From UMGS75 sp051872775 (GTDB lineage Bacteria; Bacillota_I; Bacilli_A; ML615J-28; CAG-313): a DNA stretch of 64,000 bases. Shown in pieces: positions 8,985-23,900 of this stretch (positions are counted from its first letter, which is position 1; the number at the start of each line of letters is the position of its first letter). The translations under genes were made by a program, and so were the position numbers. The stretch spans positions 3,416 through 67,415 of the forward strand of contig JBJEEE010000088.1 of the NCBI GenBank assembly GCA_051872775.1, given 5' to 3'. The notes below the pieces were generated by a model that did not search any database, was not told where the DNA came from, and was given only the letters and a program-made list of their open reading frames with translations.

Positions 8985-11900
8985 TTAAATTTCGCCTTTA
9001 AATCCTTTAATAGTATTGATATAACTACTAATAATTGTATTGTAATCTTCTTTTGATGCAAGTGGGTTAGATGCATTATATTGATTTGCAAGATCAGGAA
9101 GATATGTTTCAATATAAGTAGCAGCTTGAACTTCATTTAAGCCACCATGATTAACCATAGTTTCTTTAGTTGCTTCATAAACGATTACCGCAAGCATTGG
9201 TCTTAGAATTACAGATTCATTCATATGTCTTAATAGTTTTTCAGTTTTTGCTGTTTCGAATGAATATAATGAACTTGCAATATCTGTACCATCGATTAAT
9301 CCTAAATCACGTAAATCAGCAAGAGCATTAGTTAATGCTATTGTTTCATTAAATTCATCTTCTGAACTTAATGTGCCTAGTGGACGATTGAACTTACTAG
9401 ATAGGATTGGATTTGTGCCACTTTCTAGTTTTGTAGCAATGACGCCATCTTCACCACCAAAGCAACTAATATCAAATACATTACTTACAACAAATAATTG
9501 TAACATTTGACGTAATCCAACTTGATTTGCACCAGCAACTTGTGATGGGAATAATCCAGAACCAGTTGATACTACATTTTCATATACTGTAATATCTGGG
9601 TATGTTGTGCCTAAATCCATTGTATAGATATCAGTAGCACCTTCTGAATCAAGTTCAAGGGCATTTGCGCAAGCAACAATTATTGCCATCTTAGTTAATT
9701 CTTCTTCAGTCCAGAACATTTCATCATAACCAGTATAATCAACTCTTGAAGTTGCATATTGTCTCTTGAATGCATCAGAGATCATTTCTGCAAGAACAAA
9801 TGTCGATTTACCTGATTCATCAGAATTATTATTAACTGCATCAGAAACAACACCTAAGATTACTTCACGCATAGATAATGCTTTAGATACGGCAATTAGA
9901 GTATCTGCAAGTTTAACATAGTCTTTGCTAGTTTCAATTACTACGTAATCAAAGTCACAAATCTTGTCAGTTGCAGGATCTAGATAAGATGCCATATTAA
10001 CGATTACTTCTCTAACAGCGACAACTTCGTTATATGCAAGAGCATTATCATCAGGGATTAATTCAGTTTTAATGCGAACATTTGAGTTTGGAACTGTAAA
10101 GTTAGATTGATCAATTAGTTTTGTTAACCAATATTTGTAATCAGCTTTTACAGCTTCAATACCATCTTTTCCATTTAATCCAAACATAACATCATATGCA
10201 CTAAGTACATCATTAAATGTCATATTTGAAATTCCTTGAGAAATAACAACATAGATTTCGAATAATTCTTCGAATTCTTCTGCCCATTTATCACGAGGAA
10301 GAGTATCAATGTCAATAATTCCTTGAGCATCAGCAGGTAAGTTATTATCTACTTTAGTCTTGAATAATTCTTTAAACATTTCGCTTCCAACATAAGATTC
10401 AGATGCTTTATCAACAAAGGCAACGAACTTAGTTTGGATTGCACTATTTTCAAACATTGAAGTTGTCATATTTTCAATATCGAAGTTAGGATCAGCACAT
10501 AATGTAGCAAGAGCAGCACACATTTCAGTGAATGATGCAAATTCTTGATCCCAATCACTAACTACTGATAAATCGATTGATGAAGTATCAACGAATGATA
10601 ATTTAGAAAGAATCATACTCATTACTGCTTCTTCATTTCCATCTACAGCATGAAGAGCGAATAAGTTATCAAGTAATACATCAATATGACCATCTAATGC
10701 AGCAAAGTCTAAATCAGCTCCAAAGAAGTTAATATAAGCAGCTTCTTTCATAACTTTTAGAATTAATAGATAATCATCCATAGCTTGTTCATTAGTATAT
10801 GAAGGATCATTTAGAGCTGTTAACATGAAGTCAAGAGCATCAGTTGTAGATGATACTTTGTTAATAACTTTTCTCATAACACGTTTCATATATAATTGAG
10901 CAAGTTTAGAATTTTCTAATACTGCACCATTATTAGCAACAGCAAGTAAGAATTCTTGTGTCATCATTGTTGATGGATCACTAATTGAAATATTTTGAAG
11001 TTCAGATTCAATGCCTCTTAAGAATGTTGTGATAATGCTTACTTCGTTAACGTAATCAACGTTAGCAGCTGCAAGTTCATCACGATCAAGATTAATCTTC
11101 ATAGCAAACTTAAATGCGGCAGGAATTAAGTCATTTAATAAATCTTTAGTTACAGGACTAGTAACAACTAAATCAGCAAGAGCAACAATTGTGTCAACAT
11201 CTTTATAATTAATTGTTCTTCTGAATAAGCCTAATGTTTCAACATAAGATACAATTTGGAATAAGTCAGGAAGAGCGACATTAACAAATTGAGAATTTGT
11301 CATTCCAGTAAACATTGCAAACTTACCATAATTTTCCGTTGCAACTTTTGTAGTTCCAACAATAACTGGCATAAATACTTGAGCAAGTAAGTCAGATTCA
11401 AGTGCTTTATTAACCAATGAAGTTACATCAGCTTGGAATACTGGGTCACTAACAATACTTAAGTCTTTATTCTTAATGTATGTTACATATGTTTTAACAA
11501 ATGTAATTAATTGTTTAATTAATCCTTTAGCTACGCTAATTTCATTAGATGTGCTAGCAGCTTCATAATTTAAGCTTATAACACCGTATTCAGCAATATT
11601 TCTAACGAACTTATCGAAATACTTCTTATAAGAACGTAGATTTACATTGTTGTAAATTACTGCAAATACTTTATCAGTTAATTCAGAATTTGTGAAATCA
11701 ACACCATTATTGGAGAATGCACCCATTTCACTTAATGCTCTTAATGCAACAATAATATCATCACATAAACTATATACTTGTTCGTCTGTCTTTTCAGAGA
11801 AAGTAACATTAATCATACTAGATAATTTATTTGTAGCTTTTCTTACAATAACAGGCATGAATTCTTTAGATGTTGTAGATTCAAAGAATAATTCAAGTAC

Positions 11901-14900
11901 ATCAATAGCAGCATTCATAAATTCAGTATTACCGAATAGATGAACAGAGAATCGTAAGTTACTGTCACGAATTACTGTACATAGCATTGGTAATGCTTCT
12001 GCAAGAAGGTTGAAATCAAATTCAACATCAATTGTGTTAACATCAATATCACTTAAATCTACTTTTACAAGTTTTTCAAGGATATCAACAGCAGCTTGTT
12101 TCTTAAGTTCTAGAATTTGTAATTGACCAAATAATCTTACTGAAGTTTGAGCTGCAGCCATTTGACTATCTGATAATTGAGCTTTTGCTGTATATACTTG
12201 ATGTAATTTAGATTCGAACAATGCACGTACGGCTTGTGCGAAGATTTCAACATCACTATCTAGAGCTGCTTTTGTATAGCCTTCAAGTGATAAGTATTCT
12301 TCATATGTTCCAAATAAAGATCCATATTTGCTTAATACTTTATTATATACAGGGATGAATGTTTCTACAAATAATTGAGATTCAGCAATTGTTTCAATTA
12401 TTCTTACGAAACGTTCTTTTTGAACATTGCTTAATAAGTCAACAACTTTTCTTGCGAATGATCTACGACTTACTTTTACAGTGTTAATTAAATCTTTAAT
12501 TTCTGCTTTAACAGCCGATAATGTAGTTAATTCACATTCAGCTAAAATGTCAAATGTTTCACTAACAACTGCTTTAATAATTTGTTTTTCTGTTTCACAA
12601 TCGAATGCAGCAAAATCAATATTAGCAGTATCAATATTAAATTCAACGAAGACTGCTTTTACAAGTTCATTGAACTTAGTACTAATGATATTCATACTTA
12701 ATGCAGTATCAACTATTTCTACAGCTACTTCGCTTGTAGGGAATGTCAAATCTTTATCAAGTACAAAACGATAGATACGAGATTCATAAACATCTTTTAC
12801 TAATGTGATTGAAAGTAATACATCATTTGTTAATTGTTCTAATGTTAATCCATCAGTAGTAAGAACATTTACAATTGATTGTAATCTTCCGCCTACAAAT
12901 TCTTTTGCTTTGTTGACTACAGTTGGAACAACGTATGGAGCAACTGAAGTTTGAGCTAAAATTTCATATGCATCAACTAGATATTCACCATATCCTTGTG
13001 CATCAATAATTGTTTGTTTAGTTAATAACTTACCAAAGTCATTGATAGTCTTAACTGGGAATTCAGAACTACTTAAATATGGAACAAGTACACGATATGC
13101 TTGAGCAACTTTATTAGCATCACCAGCTACATCGATTGTTTCATATGAAGCACCATATGTTCTTAAGCCTTCAAATTTGTTGCTTAATCTATTAATAATC
13201 TTTGCAAAATGTAACTCAATGTAGTTAGTTGAAGCTAAGATATTTAATAATTGTTCAACATGATCAGCCATTAAGCCGTCAGCACCTACATAATCAATTG
13301 TTTCACCATCAATAATACCAAATACATTCATAGCTACTGCAAGTCTGATAACTTCAGGTACTTTAACTAAATCAGCATATAATTCTTCGTTAGTTGCACT
13401 ACGGTAATCAACATACTTAACGTTATCACCTAAGCTTGGAACAGCGAAAGTATTATATAAAGCAAGTGCATTTTGTTCAATTATTGTTAATTGAGCAACA
13501 TATTCAACGATTTCAGCAACCTTATTCATTGCAGCATCATTGTTAAGGAATGCTTTTGAATCAAATGATACGAAGTAGTCACTAACTTCTCTCATTGTGT
13601 TATTACCTTCAGATGCCATTAATTCAATAAAGGCACGGAAGATATCTTTTGCGACGATTAAATCATGTTCAAAGTCTACATTTTCAATATTAAATGCATC
13701 TTGTTCAATTGTTACATTACCAAATGTCTTGCCATAAACAAAGTCACGAAGTAATAGAGCAACTAAATCATTATAATGACCATCTAATAATTGTAATTCA
13801 ACTAAGTTATCAATAATTGCGTCTACGTCTGATTCTAATGCAGAATATGCAAGTGAACCATCACCAATTGCGTTATAATCAAGATTTACTAATGTTTCAA
13901 TGATTGCCATAATATATGGAGTATCATGGTTGATCATTTCAGCACTATAATTATCTAAATCAAGCGCAGTCCAATAATCATTTAATACATTCTTTAATAA
14001 TGGAAGGATAACAATAAGAATTGCAGCACCAGTTTCACCATAAAGAGTTGTATTCATATAATTCTTAATTGCAGCAAGTTCAAGATCTAGATTTTCTTGT
14101 CTTAAGAAGAAGTTAATTGATACAGAAATCTTATTATCAATATCTTCCTTATTCTTAATTGGGAAGTCTGGATTTGTCAATACTGCAGAAATGTTTTTAA
14201 CCATTTCAACAATGTCATCAGCATCATCTGCAAGAGAGATGTTGTTTCCATTAACTGAACTTAAATCAACTGATGTGATTAAGTTATCTAAGCCATTAAC
14301 GAAGGCATCCATTCTACCAGGATTGTTAAAGTAATTTAATGTAAATAAGTTATTAATAATATTAGTGAAGTTAAATGTTCTATCGAATGGATAATCAGCA
14401 TTACCAATTAAGCAATCATAGATATTTAGACTTTGAATATTAGATAATACTACATATACATTATGTAAATCACTATTTAATTCAGATACATTACTATAAA
14501 TATTATGTAAATCTGCAAGTCCTGCAAGTTTTTCACTAGATAGATACTTTTCAGAAATAGGCATAATTACAAATGCGAATAAATCATCTTTGTATAATAC
14601 ATCAATGATATCAGCAAGAGCTTGAATATTTTCATTGAATGATTTATCAATTCTCAAACCTTTACCAGCAATAATACTTACTACTTTAGCTATTTCTTCA
14701 TAAGTTGTTATCTTGTAATTTTCAAAAATTGTGAATACACTATCAAGAATTGTAACGATTGAATCATATTCTTCTCTGAATACAACTGTTCCAACAGCTC
14801 TTGATGCATCAATTCCTAATTTATCGAAAATAGAAAGAACAACGTTATTACCATTATTAACTAAAACATTAAGGTTAAGTACTTTTTCAATTGCTTCATA

Positions 14901-17900
14901 TAATGTTGCTTTTGCATTGTAATTGATTTCTGCTTTTGTGAACATTTGTTCAACAACACCAAATTCAATTAGTTTTCTTAAAGCTACAACTATTGATTTA
15001 ACATCTTCTGTTACTTCATTATTGTCAACTTTATCAGTAAGATATGTTAAACTTAATCCGCTTGTTTCAAGTTTAGCAAGACCAAAATCAACAAGATCTT
15101 TTGATAAAACATTGAATGTAGCAAGGTTAGAGATTGCTGCAACTACATCAACTAAATTATTAGCATTTTCTGAAGTTGCATATTGTTCTTGAAGTTTGAA
15201 TCCTCTAGCTTGTAAATCTTTAATATTGTCAATAGAAACTAAGTCTGTTTCAACTAAGAATTTATCTACAGCACTAACTAGTTCTTGGAATAAATCATTT
15301 TCTGCATCCCAGTCAACACCAACAAAGTCGCTTTCAGAAACTCTAATGTCAGATTTTAGTGCATGTGCAAGACAATTTGCAAGTGATGCAGCCCATGCAT
15401 TTCTATTTAAATTATAGATTCCAAGTGATGGAATTAAATCAATTACAGGATTTAAGTATTCAACATTCAAGAATTGAAGTTGTTTTGTATTAATAATTTC
15501 GAATAAACCAAACTTACATAAAGGCTTAAACATTTGAACTAATACATCAACATCATTCTTAACTACTTCCATTTGAAGTGATGAAGCTAAGAATAATAAA
15601 TCTAAGTTAAAGTCATATGCCTTATTTATAGCAAGACAAACAACTTGAGGGAATAAGCATTCAACGCTATTGAAACTTAATACAAGTTTAATAGCATCAG
15701 CTATTAATGCTACGTTAGTATCAGTATAAGTTTCTTCTAAAGTGTGTTTCTTTTCATCTTTGAAGAATGATACAACTTCGCTATATTTGTTGAGGTTATT
15801 ATTATCAAGGATTTCACCTAATTTCAATACTAATGATTGAAGAGTAACATTATCTGATTTCCATTGTTCATCAGTTAATGAAATTACAGAGTAATCAATT
15901 TCTTGATCTATCTTCAATGCAGTAACGGCTTTATCAATTAGAATATTTACCCAAGAATTTCTATATTTAGTGAATACTAATGCATTTTCTATTTCAGCAA
16001 CAGCATTTGCAATATATTCTACTTCAATTGATGAAATATCTTTTGTATCAATGTATTCTTTTACGCCAAACGCAAGAAGATTTTGAACGATATTTAGGAT
16101 TGGAGAAACATCGTTTGCTAAATCAGATGATGCATATGAACCTTCTAAGAATGAAATATCATATCCAGCATCAGCGGCTTTAACTACAGCATAATGTAAT
16201 ACTTTAGGGAATACTACATTTACAGTATGAGTGCCGATTAAATTAGATAGAACAACTTTAAGAGTTTCTAGATTATTATTGAAGATTTCTTCTAGATTGT
16301 CTTTATAAGTGCCTTGAGACATATAAACTTGAACTGCTGTTAAATATGTTAAGCCTTGTTCTTCTAATAGATCACATAATGCCACTAAAGCATTTTGTAA
16401 TTTTTGATTATCTTCTGCCCATTGTTCAGCTGTGATTGCATTAAATTCAGATGCTTCAACACTAATTTCAAGTGATGCAAGTACTTTATTTAATCCAAGA
16501 GCTAACCAATTGCCACGAAGTTTACTATAAACATTAACTTCAGCTAATTTTGCAACTATTTCAGATAGTGCAACTCTATCATATGATAAAACAGCAATAT
16601 CAAATAAGAAGTCACGTACACCTAATTGAAGAGCTTTTCTTGCGATTTCAACTACGCTTTGAACGTCTTCAACTAATTCAGATGAAGTAAATGTATCATT
16701 GTGCATTGCTTCTTTTAAGAAGTCAAGATCACTACCTGTAATCTTATCAACACCCCATCTTGAGATGATAGGAAGTAATACTTTAAGGGTTTGTGCAGAT
16801 ATTAATGTATCTACTACATTAAGTGCTAATTCTACATTTTCATTCGTTACAAATTCTTGTTTTGTATAGTTCTTGCTTTCTACAAATTCTTTAACTTGAG
16901 TTGAAGATTCAAGACCTAATGTGTCTAATAGAGTTTGTACTTCAAGTAATGTATTATTAACTACAGTCATTTCATTTGATAGATCTAATCCTGCAAATGA
17001 ATCTACTGTTACTCTTTCTTCGATCTTTAATGCTTCAAGTAATTTGTTAGATAATACTACTAACCAATTAGCATTAAAGTTAGAATATAATACTGTATTT
17101 TCTAATTCAAGAAGAGCTTGTCCAACATATTGTAATTCAATTGTTGAAAGTTGTTTTTCTTTGATGATTTCTTCAATGCCAAAGTCAACTAAGTTTTCAG
17201 CTGCATTTAGGACAGGAAGAACATCATTAGCTAAATCAACTGCATGATAATTTCCTTCTAAGAATGAAATATCTACGCCAGCATTTTCAGCTTTTACTAC
17301 AACGTAGTGTAATACTTTATCGAAGATTACATCTGTTGTATTTGTATTTAATAGGTTAGAAATAATTTCGCTTAATAATTCTTTGTAACCTAATAATTCT
17401 TTATAATCAGGAGCACTTACGTAATTTACAATTGCACTCTTATATGTTAAGCCTAATCTTTCCATTAATTCAGCAACGCTAACTAAAGCATTTTGAAGTA
17501 ATTGATTATCTTCTAACCATTGTGCATTTGTTAATACATCAAGTTCTTCTGGTGTAACATTAATTTCAAGAGCGCTTAAGGCTTTATTTAATCCTAGAGC
17601 AACCCAATCAGAATGAAGTTTATTGAAAATATGAATGTTTTCAATTTGACTTACGATTGTAGCTACAAGTCCGCCATCAATTGTTTCCATATCGATGTCA
17701 AAGATTGCATCAAATACGCCTAAAGCAACACAATTTCTAGCAATACTAATAACTGTCTTAACATCTTCTACTAATTCTTCAGCAGTAAATGTATCATTGT
17801 GCATTGCTTCTTTTAAGAAGTCAAGATCACTACTTGCAATCTTATCAACACCCCATCTTGCGATTACAGGAAGCAATACTTTAAGGGTTTGCATTTGTTG

Positions 17901-20900
17901 AATATCTTCAACCGCATTTAAGACGATATCTAAAGTTTCATCAGTAACATATTGTCCATTGATGTAACCTTTATCTTGAATGAATTGTTTTAAATCGTTT
18001 GTTGAAACGATATTAAGAGCTCTTAATAAAGCATCAACTTCGCCAAGGGCATCAACTAAATGCATAATTTCATTATCTGGATTTAATCCAGCGAATGAAT
18101 CTACTGTTACTCTTTCTTCAACATTTAATGCGGCAAGTAATTGGTTAACAGTAAGAACTAACCAAGATTCTTTGTCAACTGCATAAATGTTTAATTCATT
18201 AAGCATTGTTAATACATTTTGTAATTTAACAATTTGGATTTGATCAAGTTCTTGATAGAAGAAATAATCAATTGTTCCAAATTCTACAATTTCTTTTAAC
18301 ATTGCTGCAACAGTTCTAATATCAGCTGATAACTTTTCACCTGTTAAATCAGATTCGAAATGTGATTCTAAGAAGGATACATCAAACTTATCAGTGGAAA
18401 CTTTAGAAACACCGAATTTAGCAAGAACTGGAAGAGCAGGTTCAATTACTCTGATTGTTCCAACTAAATCAACAATTTCTACTAATGCAAGAGCATTTTC
18501 GTTATTTGCATATTGTGCAAGAGTATAAAGTTTATCTTTAAAGAATGATTGAACATCTTCGATTGTATTAAGGTCATTAGCCTTTAATAATGCTTCTAAT
18601 CTATCAACGATTTCAATTATTGTATTTACATCATTTGACCATGTAGTAGCATTCATCATTGCAAAGTCTTCAGCTGAAACAGTGTTTTCAATCTTTAATG
18701 CTTTAAATAATTGGTTGAATCCAAGTGCAGCCCAATTGTCAATTGCAACAACAATAGTATTTAATCCAGTAGCTGTAACTAAGATATTCTTAATTAAATC
18801 ATAATTAAGTTCTGGAAGTTTATTAAAGTATACATAATCAATTACACCAATTTCTACGGCATCTTTGATTATTGATGCAAGTGATTGAATATCACTTGAT
18901 AACATTTCACCAGTTAATTCTCTATTTTCAAGAGCATCAACAAGGAAGCTTAAATCAACATTTGCAATGTTAACTTTTTCAGATAATGCATAGCGAACTA
19001 GATCATCAAGGGCAGGAGACAACGCTTTAATACCGCCTAATGTTTCGATGATTTCAGCAATAACTAATACATTTTCATCAGTTACATATTGTGCAAGTGT
19101 ATAATACTTGTTATTAATAAATTCAGTTAGTTCGCTAGATGAAGTAATACTGCTTTCATCAAGTAATTCACCAATTAAACCAACAATATGAGATAGACTT
19201 TCAAAGTCTTGATCCCATTCAGCTCTATTCATAGTGATGTATTCATTTGCACTTACATGATATTTATTTTCATCTAATTTTAGAGCTTTAAATACTTGTG
19301 TAAAGATATTTTCAAACCATTTAGCTTCTGATAAATGGAATAAATGTAATTCATTAATATTAGCTATAATATTTTGAATTGGTTCAACATTTATTACTGA
19401 TAATTGTTGAGTGAAATAAATTTCTATAGCACCAAAGTCTAGAACATTACGAACCATTTCAATAACTGTACGTAAATCATCTTTGATGTCACTACTGATA
19501 TATTCATGATTATCAATAGCAGTGCTTACAAACTTCATATCAGGAAGAGCTTCATTACCAATGATTACATAATCAATTAGAGATGACAAGCCTTTTACAA
19601 GATATGGATCTATAAAGTTAATACCAATAATTGTATCAACAACAGATAAAATATCGCTTACGTTTTCATCTGTAACATATTGTGCAGATGTATAACCTTT
19701 TTCTTTAATGAATAAATTGATATCATCATAGAATGTTAAGTTGTTATTCTTAGCGATTTCGCCAATACTATTAACGATTGAAGCAAGAGTTGCGAAATCT
19801 TCATGCCATGCATCATTTGTCATATATGCGAAGTCTTCAGGTTGAACTCTAACAACAGATTTAGCAAGTTCAAAGCCAATATTTGATGCAAAGGAAATCC
19901 AACTATTGTAATCTATTTCAAGAACATGTAATGTGTCAATCTTTTCAATAATAGATGAAATATATTCAAATTTAACTTCAAATGGTTGTTCTTCGTATAC
20001 TTTATAAACTAAGTCTAAAGCACCGAAGTTTACACCATCAACAACGATAGCCATTATTGTGCGAATGTCTTCAGCAAGAACACTACCACTTAATGTACCA
20101 TCTTCAAGATATGGTTCAACAAATGATAAGTCATACTTTTCAGGTACTTTACTTAATCCATATTGAGCAAGTTTAGGAAGCATTGATTGTAAAGGAACAA
20201 TTGTTGTAATTGTATCTACAATTTCAGTGATACTAATTACAGCTTCATCAGTAATATAAGTAGCTGAAGTATATCCTTTTCCACTTACAAATGAAGTTAT
20301 TTCTTCTAATGATTCTAATTGCCAATAAGCTAGTAATTCTGCAAGTTGACTAACAACAGATTTAACTGTTTGAAGTGATTCAGTTGCGATTTCATCTGTA
20401 ATTGTTGCAAAGTCTTCAGCTGTATATCTTACATCAAGTTTAGCAGCAGTCATTACAGTGTTTGCAATGAATTCCATCCAAGTTTCACGATTTACTTGGA
20501 ATAGTTCCATTTGATCAATTTGATCAAAGATTGGATTTAATTTATCTAATTCAACCTTTTGAAGTGTCTTTGTTTCAAGATATTCAAATAGACCAAATTC
20601 AATCATTGTTTTAGCAATTTCACCAAGATTAATTACATCATGGCTTAATACTTCACGTGTTGCAATTTCTTTTATAAATTGAACATCAATATCTTTAAAT
20701 AATGCAACATTTGCAAGTTTATCAACACCAAATGAAACAAAATCATTAACAATTGGATCAATTAAATTAATAGCAAGAACGTTACTTAATGCATCTACAA
20801 CACAATCAATTAATGTGTTAGTGAAGATATCATAGTTGCTATATTCTTTATTTGAAATAAATTGTTTAATACTTTCGATAGAGTATCCAGCAGGGAATAA

Positions 20901-23900
20901 TTCATCTAAAGCACTAACTACAGCAAATAAAGCATTACCAAGTTTTTCAGTATCATTTGTCCATTGTTCATCTGATAATCCAGCAAAGTTTTCAGCATTA
21001 TAACGTACATTGAAATCTTTAATATTTAATTTATCAAGGGCAAAGTTAACTACAAATGCAGTCCATTCACCAGCAAATTTAGCAAGAATATTTACATTTG
21101 CTAGTTGATTTGCAATATCTTTAACAACGGCTTCATTAAGATTGCCAATTGTTTCGTTCTTGTAAAGTTTTACGGCACCAAGGTCAATTAAATCAATTAC
21201 AATATTTGCGAAAGTTACGATGTCGTTTGCAATTTCATCATTAGTTAACTTAGCTTCATCAACAAATCTGATATCATAACCTGCTTCATATGCTTTATCA
21301 ATTCCAAAACTTAAAACTTGAGGAAGAAGAGCTTTAACTGTACCCATATTTGCTAATTCTTTTACAGCACTAACAATATGGCGACCATTAACTTCTGTAA
21401 CAATTACTTTTACATCTGCTTTTACTTCATCAAGATATTTTGTAACATCTCTATAAACAACTAGATGGTTGTCTGCAGCAAAGTTTTGAACAATTGTAAG
21501 TATTTGTTGAATACTTGTGAATTCATCATTCCAATCAACATTTTCAAGATCACTTGCGGAAAGTGTAAAGTCAGTTAATTTTGCAAGTGCAAATGCTTTA
21601 TTGATTAGAGTGCTCATTAATTCATTTTCATGTTTTGTTACTAGATTTAATTCGTTAATCTTACCAACTACAGCTTTAGCGGTTTCTAATAATCCGTAAA
21701 CATTTTTAGATTCAACTTCAACAGTCTTATTAACTATGAAGCATGCGATACGTTCTTCAACAAGAACATTAATAATTTCTACAAGTTTATGAACGTCAGC
21801 TTGTAATTCTTCAGCTGTTAAATCATTAATAAATTGTAAATCAATTACTTGTTTTGCTAATTGTTCTAATCCATATGAAACAACATCTGGAAGAATATTT
21901 GCAACTAATTGTGAATTTACAACTTCATCAAGAAGTCCAGCAACAAGGCTTATATTATTATCAGTGATGTAAGCTTTTAAGCCTTCAACAACGTTACTAC
22001 TATTCTTAACATTGTTAATAAAATCAGTGATTTGTGCAACATTTTCAAATTCATTTACTGCTAGAATATTAAGAACAATTGAAACAACTCCTTTAATTGT
22101 TGCTACTTCATTGTCCCAATTAGTAATTGATTGTACATTGAAACTTTCAACACTAATAACATCATTCTTTGGTAGATATTTTTCTAGTGCAAATTGAACT
22201 AATTCATTTTCATATCCTTTAACAAGATTTAAGCTGAATAATTTATCAATTATTTCATTAACAGCTGTATCTTCAGGAAGAACGATAGCTTCACCTTGGA
22301 AACTTGCTCTCCACATTTCAACAAAGTCAATATCATTGACTAAGATTTCAGCAATTTCAGTTACAGAATATAAGTCTTCAACTAATTCTTCTCCTGTTAG
22401 ACTACCTTCCCAGAAATCTTTAGAAATAACATTATTAGATACTAATTGATTAACTACTACTTGGAATGCGATTGGAGCGATTGCTTCGATTGTATTTAAT
22501 TCAAGAGCAGTATTTAATATTTCTAAAACGCGGTTTGCATTTTCTGTAGTAACAAATGAAGTTGTTAAGTAACCTTTTTCATTAATGAAGTCAATTAGTT
22601 CAGCAGTAGATTCAAGGTTATTTACTTCTAAGAATTCAATTATTTGAGTGATTAAAGCTTTTGCAGTTTCTGCTTCAACTGCCCAATCAACTCCTGCAAA
22701 ATCCTCTGCAGTAACTTCTTCAATGTTATATTGTGCAAGGAATTTACCACTAACATAATTGATAATCCATGCAAATACTTCATTTCCACATGGTTTCAAC
22801 ATTTCCATACCAAGCAATGCATCAAGAATATTATAAACATTCTCAAGTTTATCGGTATAAACAATTGAACCATTTACAAATATAGTTTGTAGATCCATTT
22901 CAACTAATTGACGAGCAATGTATGTTAAGCGTCTTACATCACTTGCAAGTAGTGCAGAATCTAGATTTTCTAAGTCAACAATTTCAACTAAACCTTTAAA
23001 TTCTTCAGGAATAGATTTAATTACATAAGTTGACATAATATTTGGTAATAATGCTTCTACTAATTTAGAACCACTTGTTTCAACAAAATTACCATTTTCG
23101 TCTTTTTCAAGTGTACCTAAGACAATTTCAACACCACTCATTAGTTGTGAGAAAATCTCAGGTTGAGTTATGTATTCAAGATCAAGAGTAACATTACCAG
23201 CTTCATCGAATAAAACGAAGTTAGGATCTTGTAGTACATTTTCAATTGCATGAATAAAGTTTACAAGCATTTCTTGTTCGCCATCAAAGTTGATATTGTC
23301 TAATAAACCTTTTTCAATATCTAAAATCTTTGTTGCTTTAAAGATAATACGAATAACTCTACCTTCAACACCATCAAGAATCTTAGAATCAAAGATTGTG
23401 TTGATAATATTGATTAATGCATCTGTTTCACTATATTTTAGTGAACCTAGTCCATTCTTAGCTACATCAAATAAACCAAGAGTTTGCGCATCTTTGATTG
23501 CTTTAACTATTTTGATAATTTCTTCTGCCATTTCTTTGTTAGAAATATTGTTGAAGATATCTTTAACAAGATTATCATCATCAAATTCATTTGTAATTGG
23601 AAGAAGATATTTGTTAACAGCAGGATCAATCAATGAAAGTGTTAAATCAGAATCAACTAATTCTTCAAGAATACTTACTAGAATATCAACACCGTCTTCG
23701 TTATCAAGTAATGCAATGAAGTCAATATTCAAGTCTTTCATATTAACTTCATCTAGAAGTACAAATTGTTTGTATATTTCTAATATGTTTTTGATTGTAT
23801 CAATTTCACCAATGTTATCACCATCTGTAGTCCAGTTAACATTTTCAAAAATAGATACTTTTGATGTGCCATCAGCAGATGTTACATATAAATCATCAAC

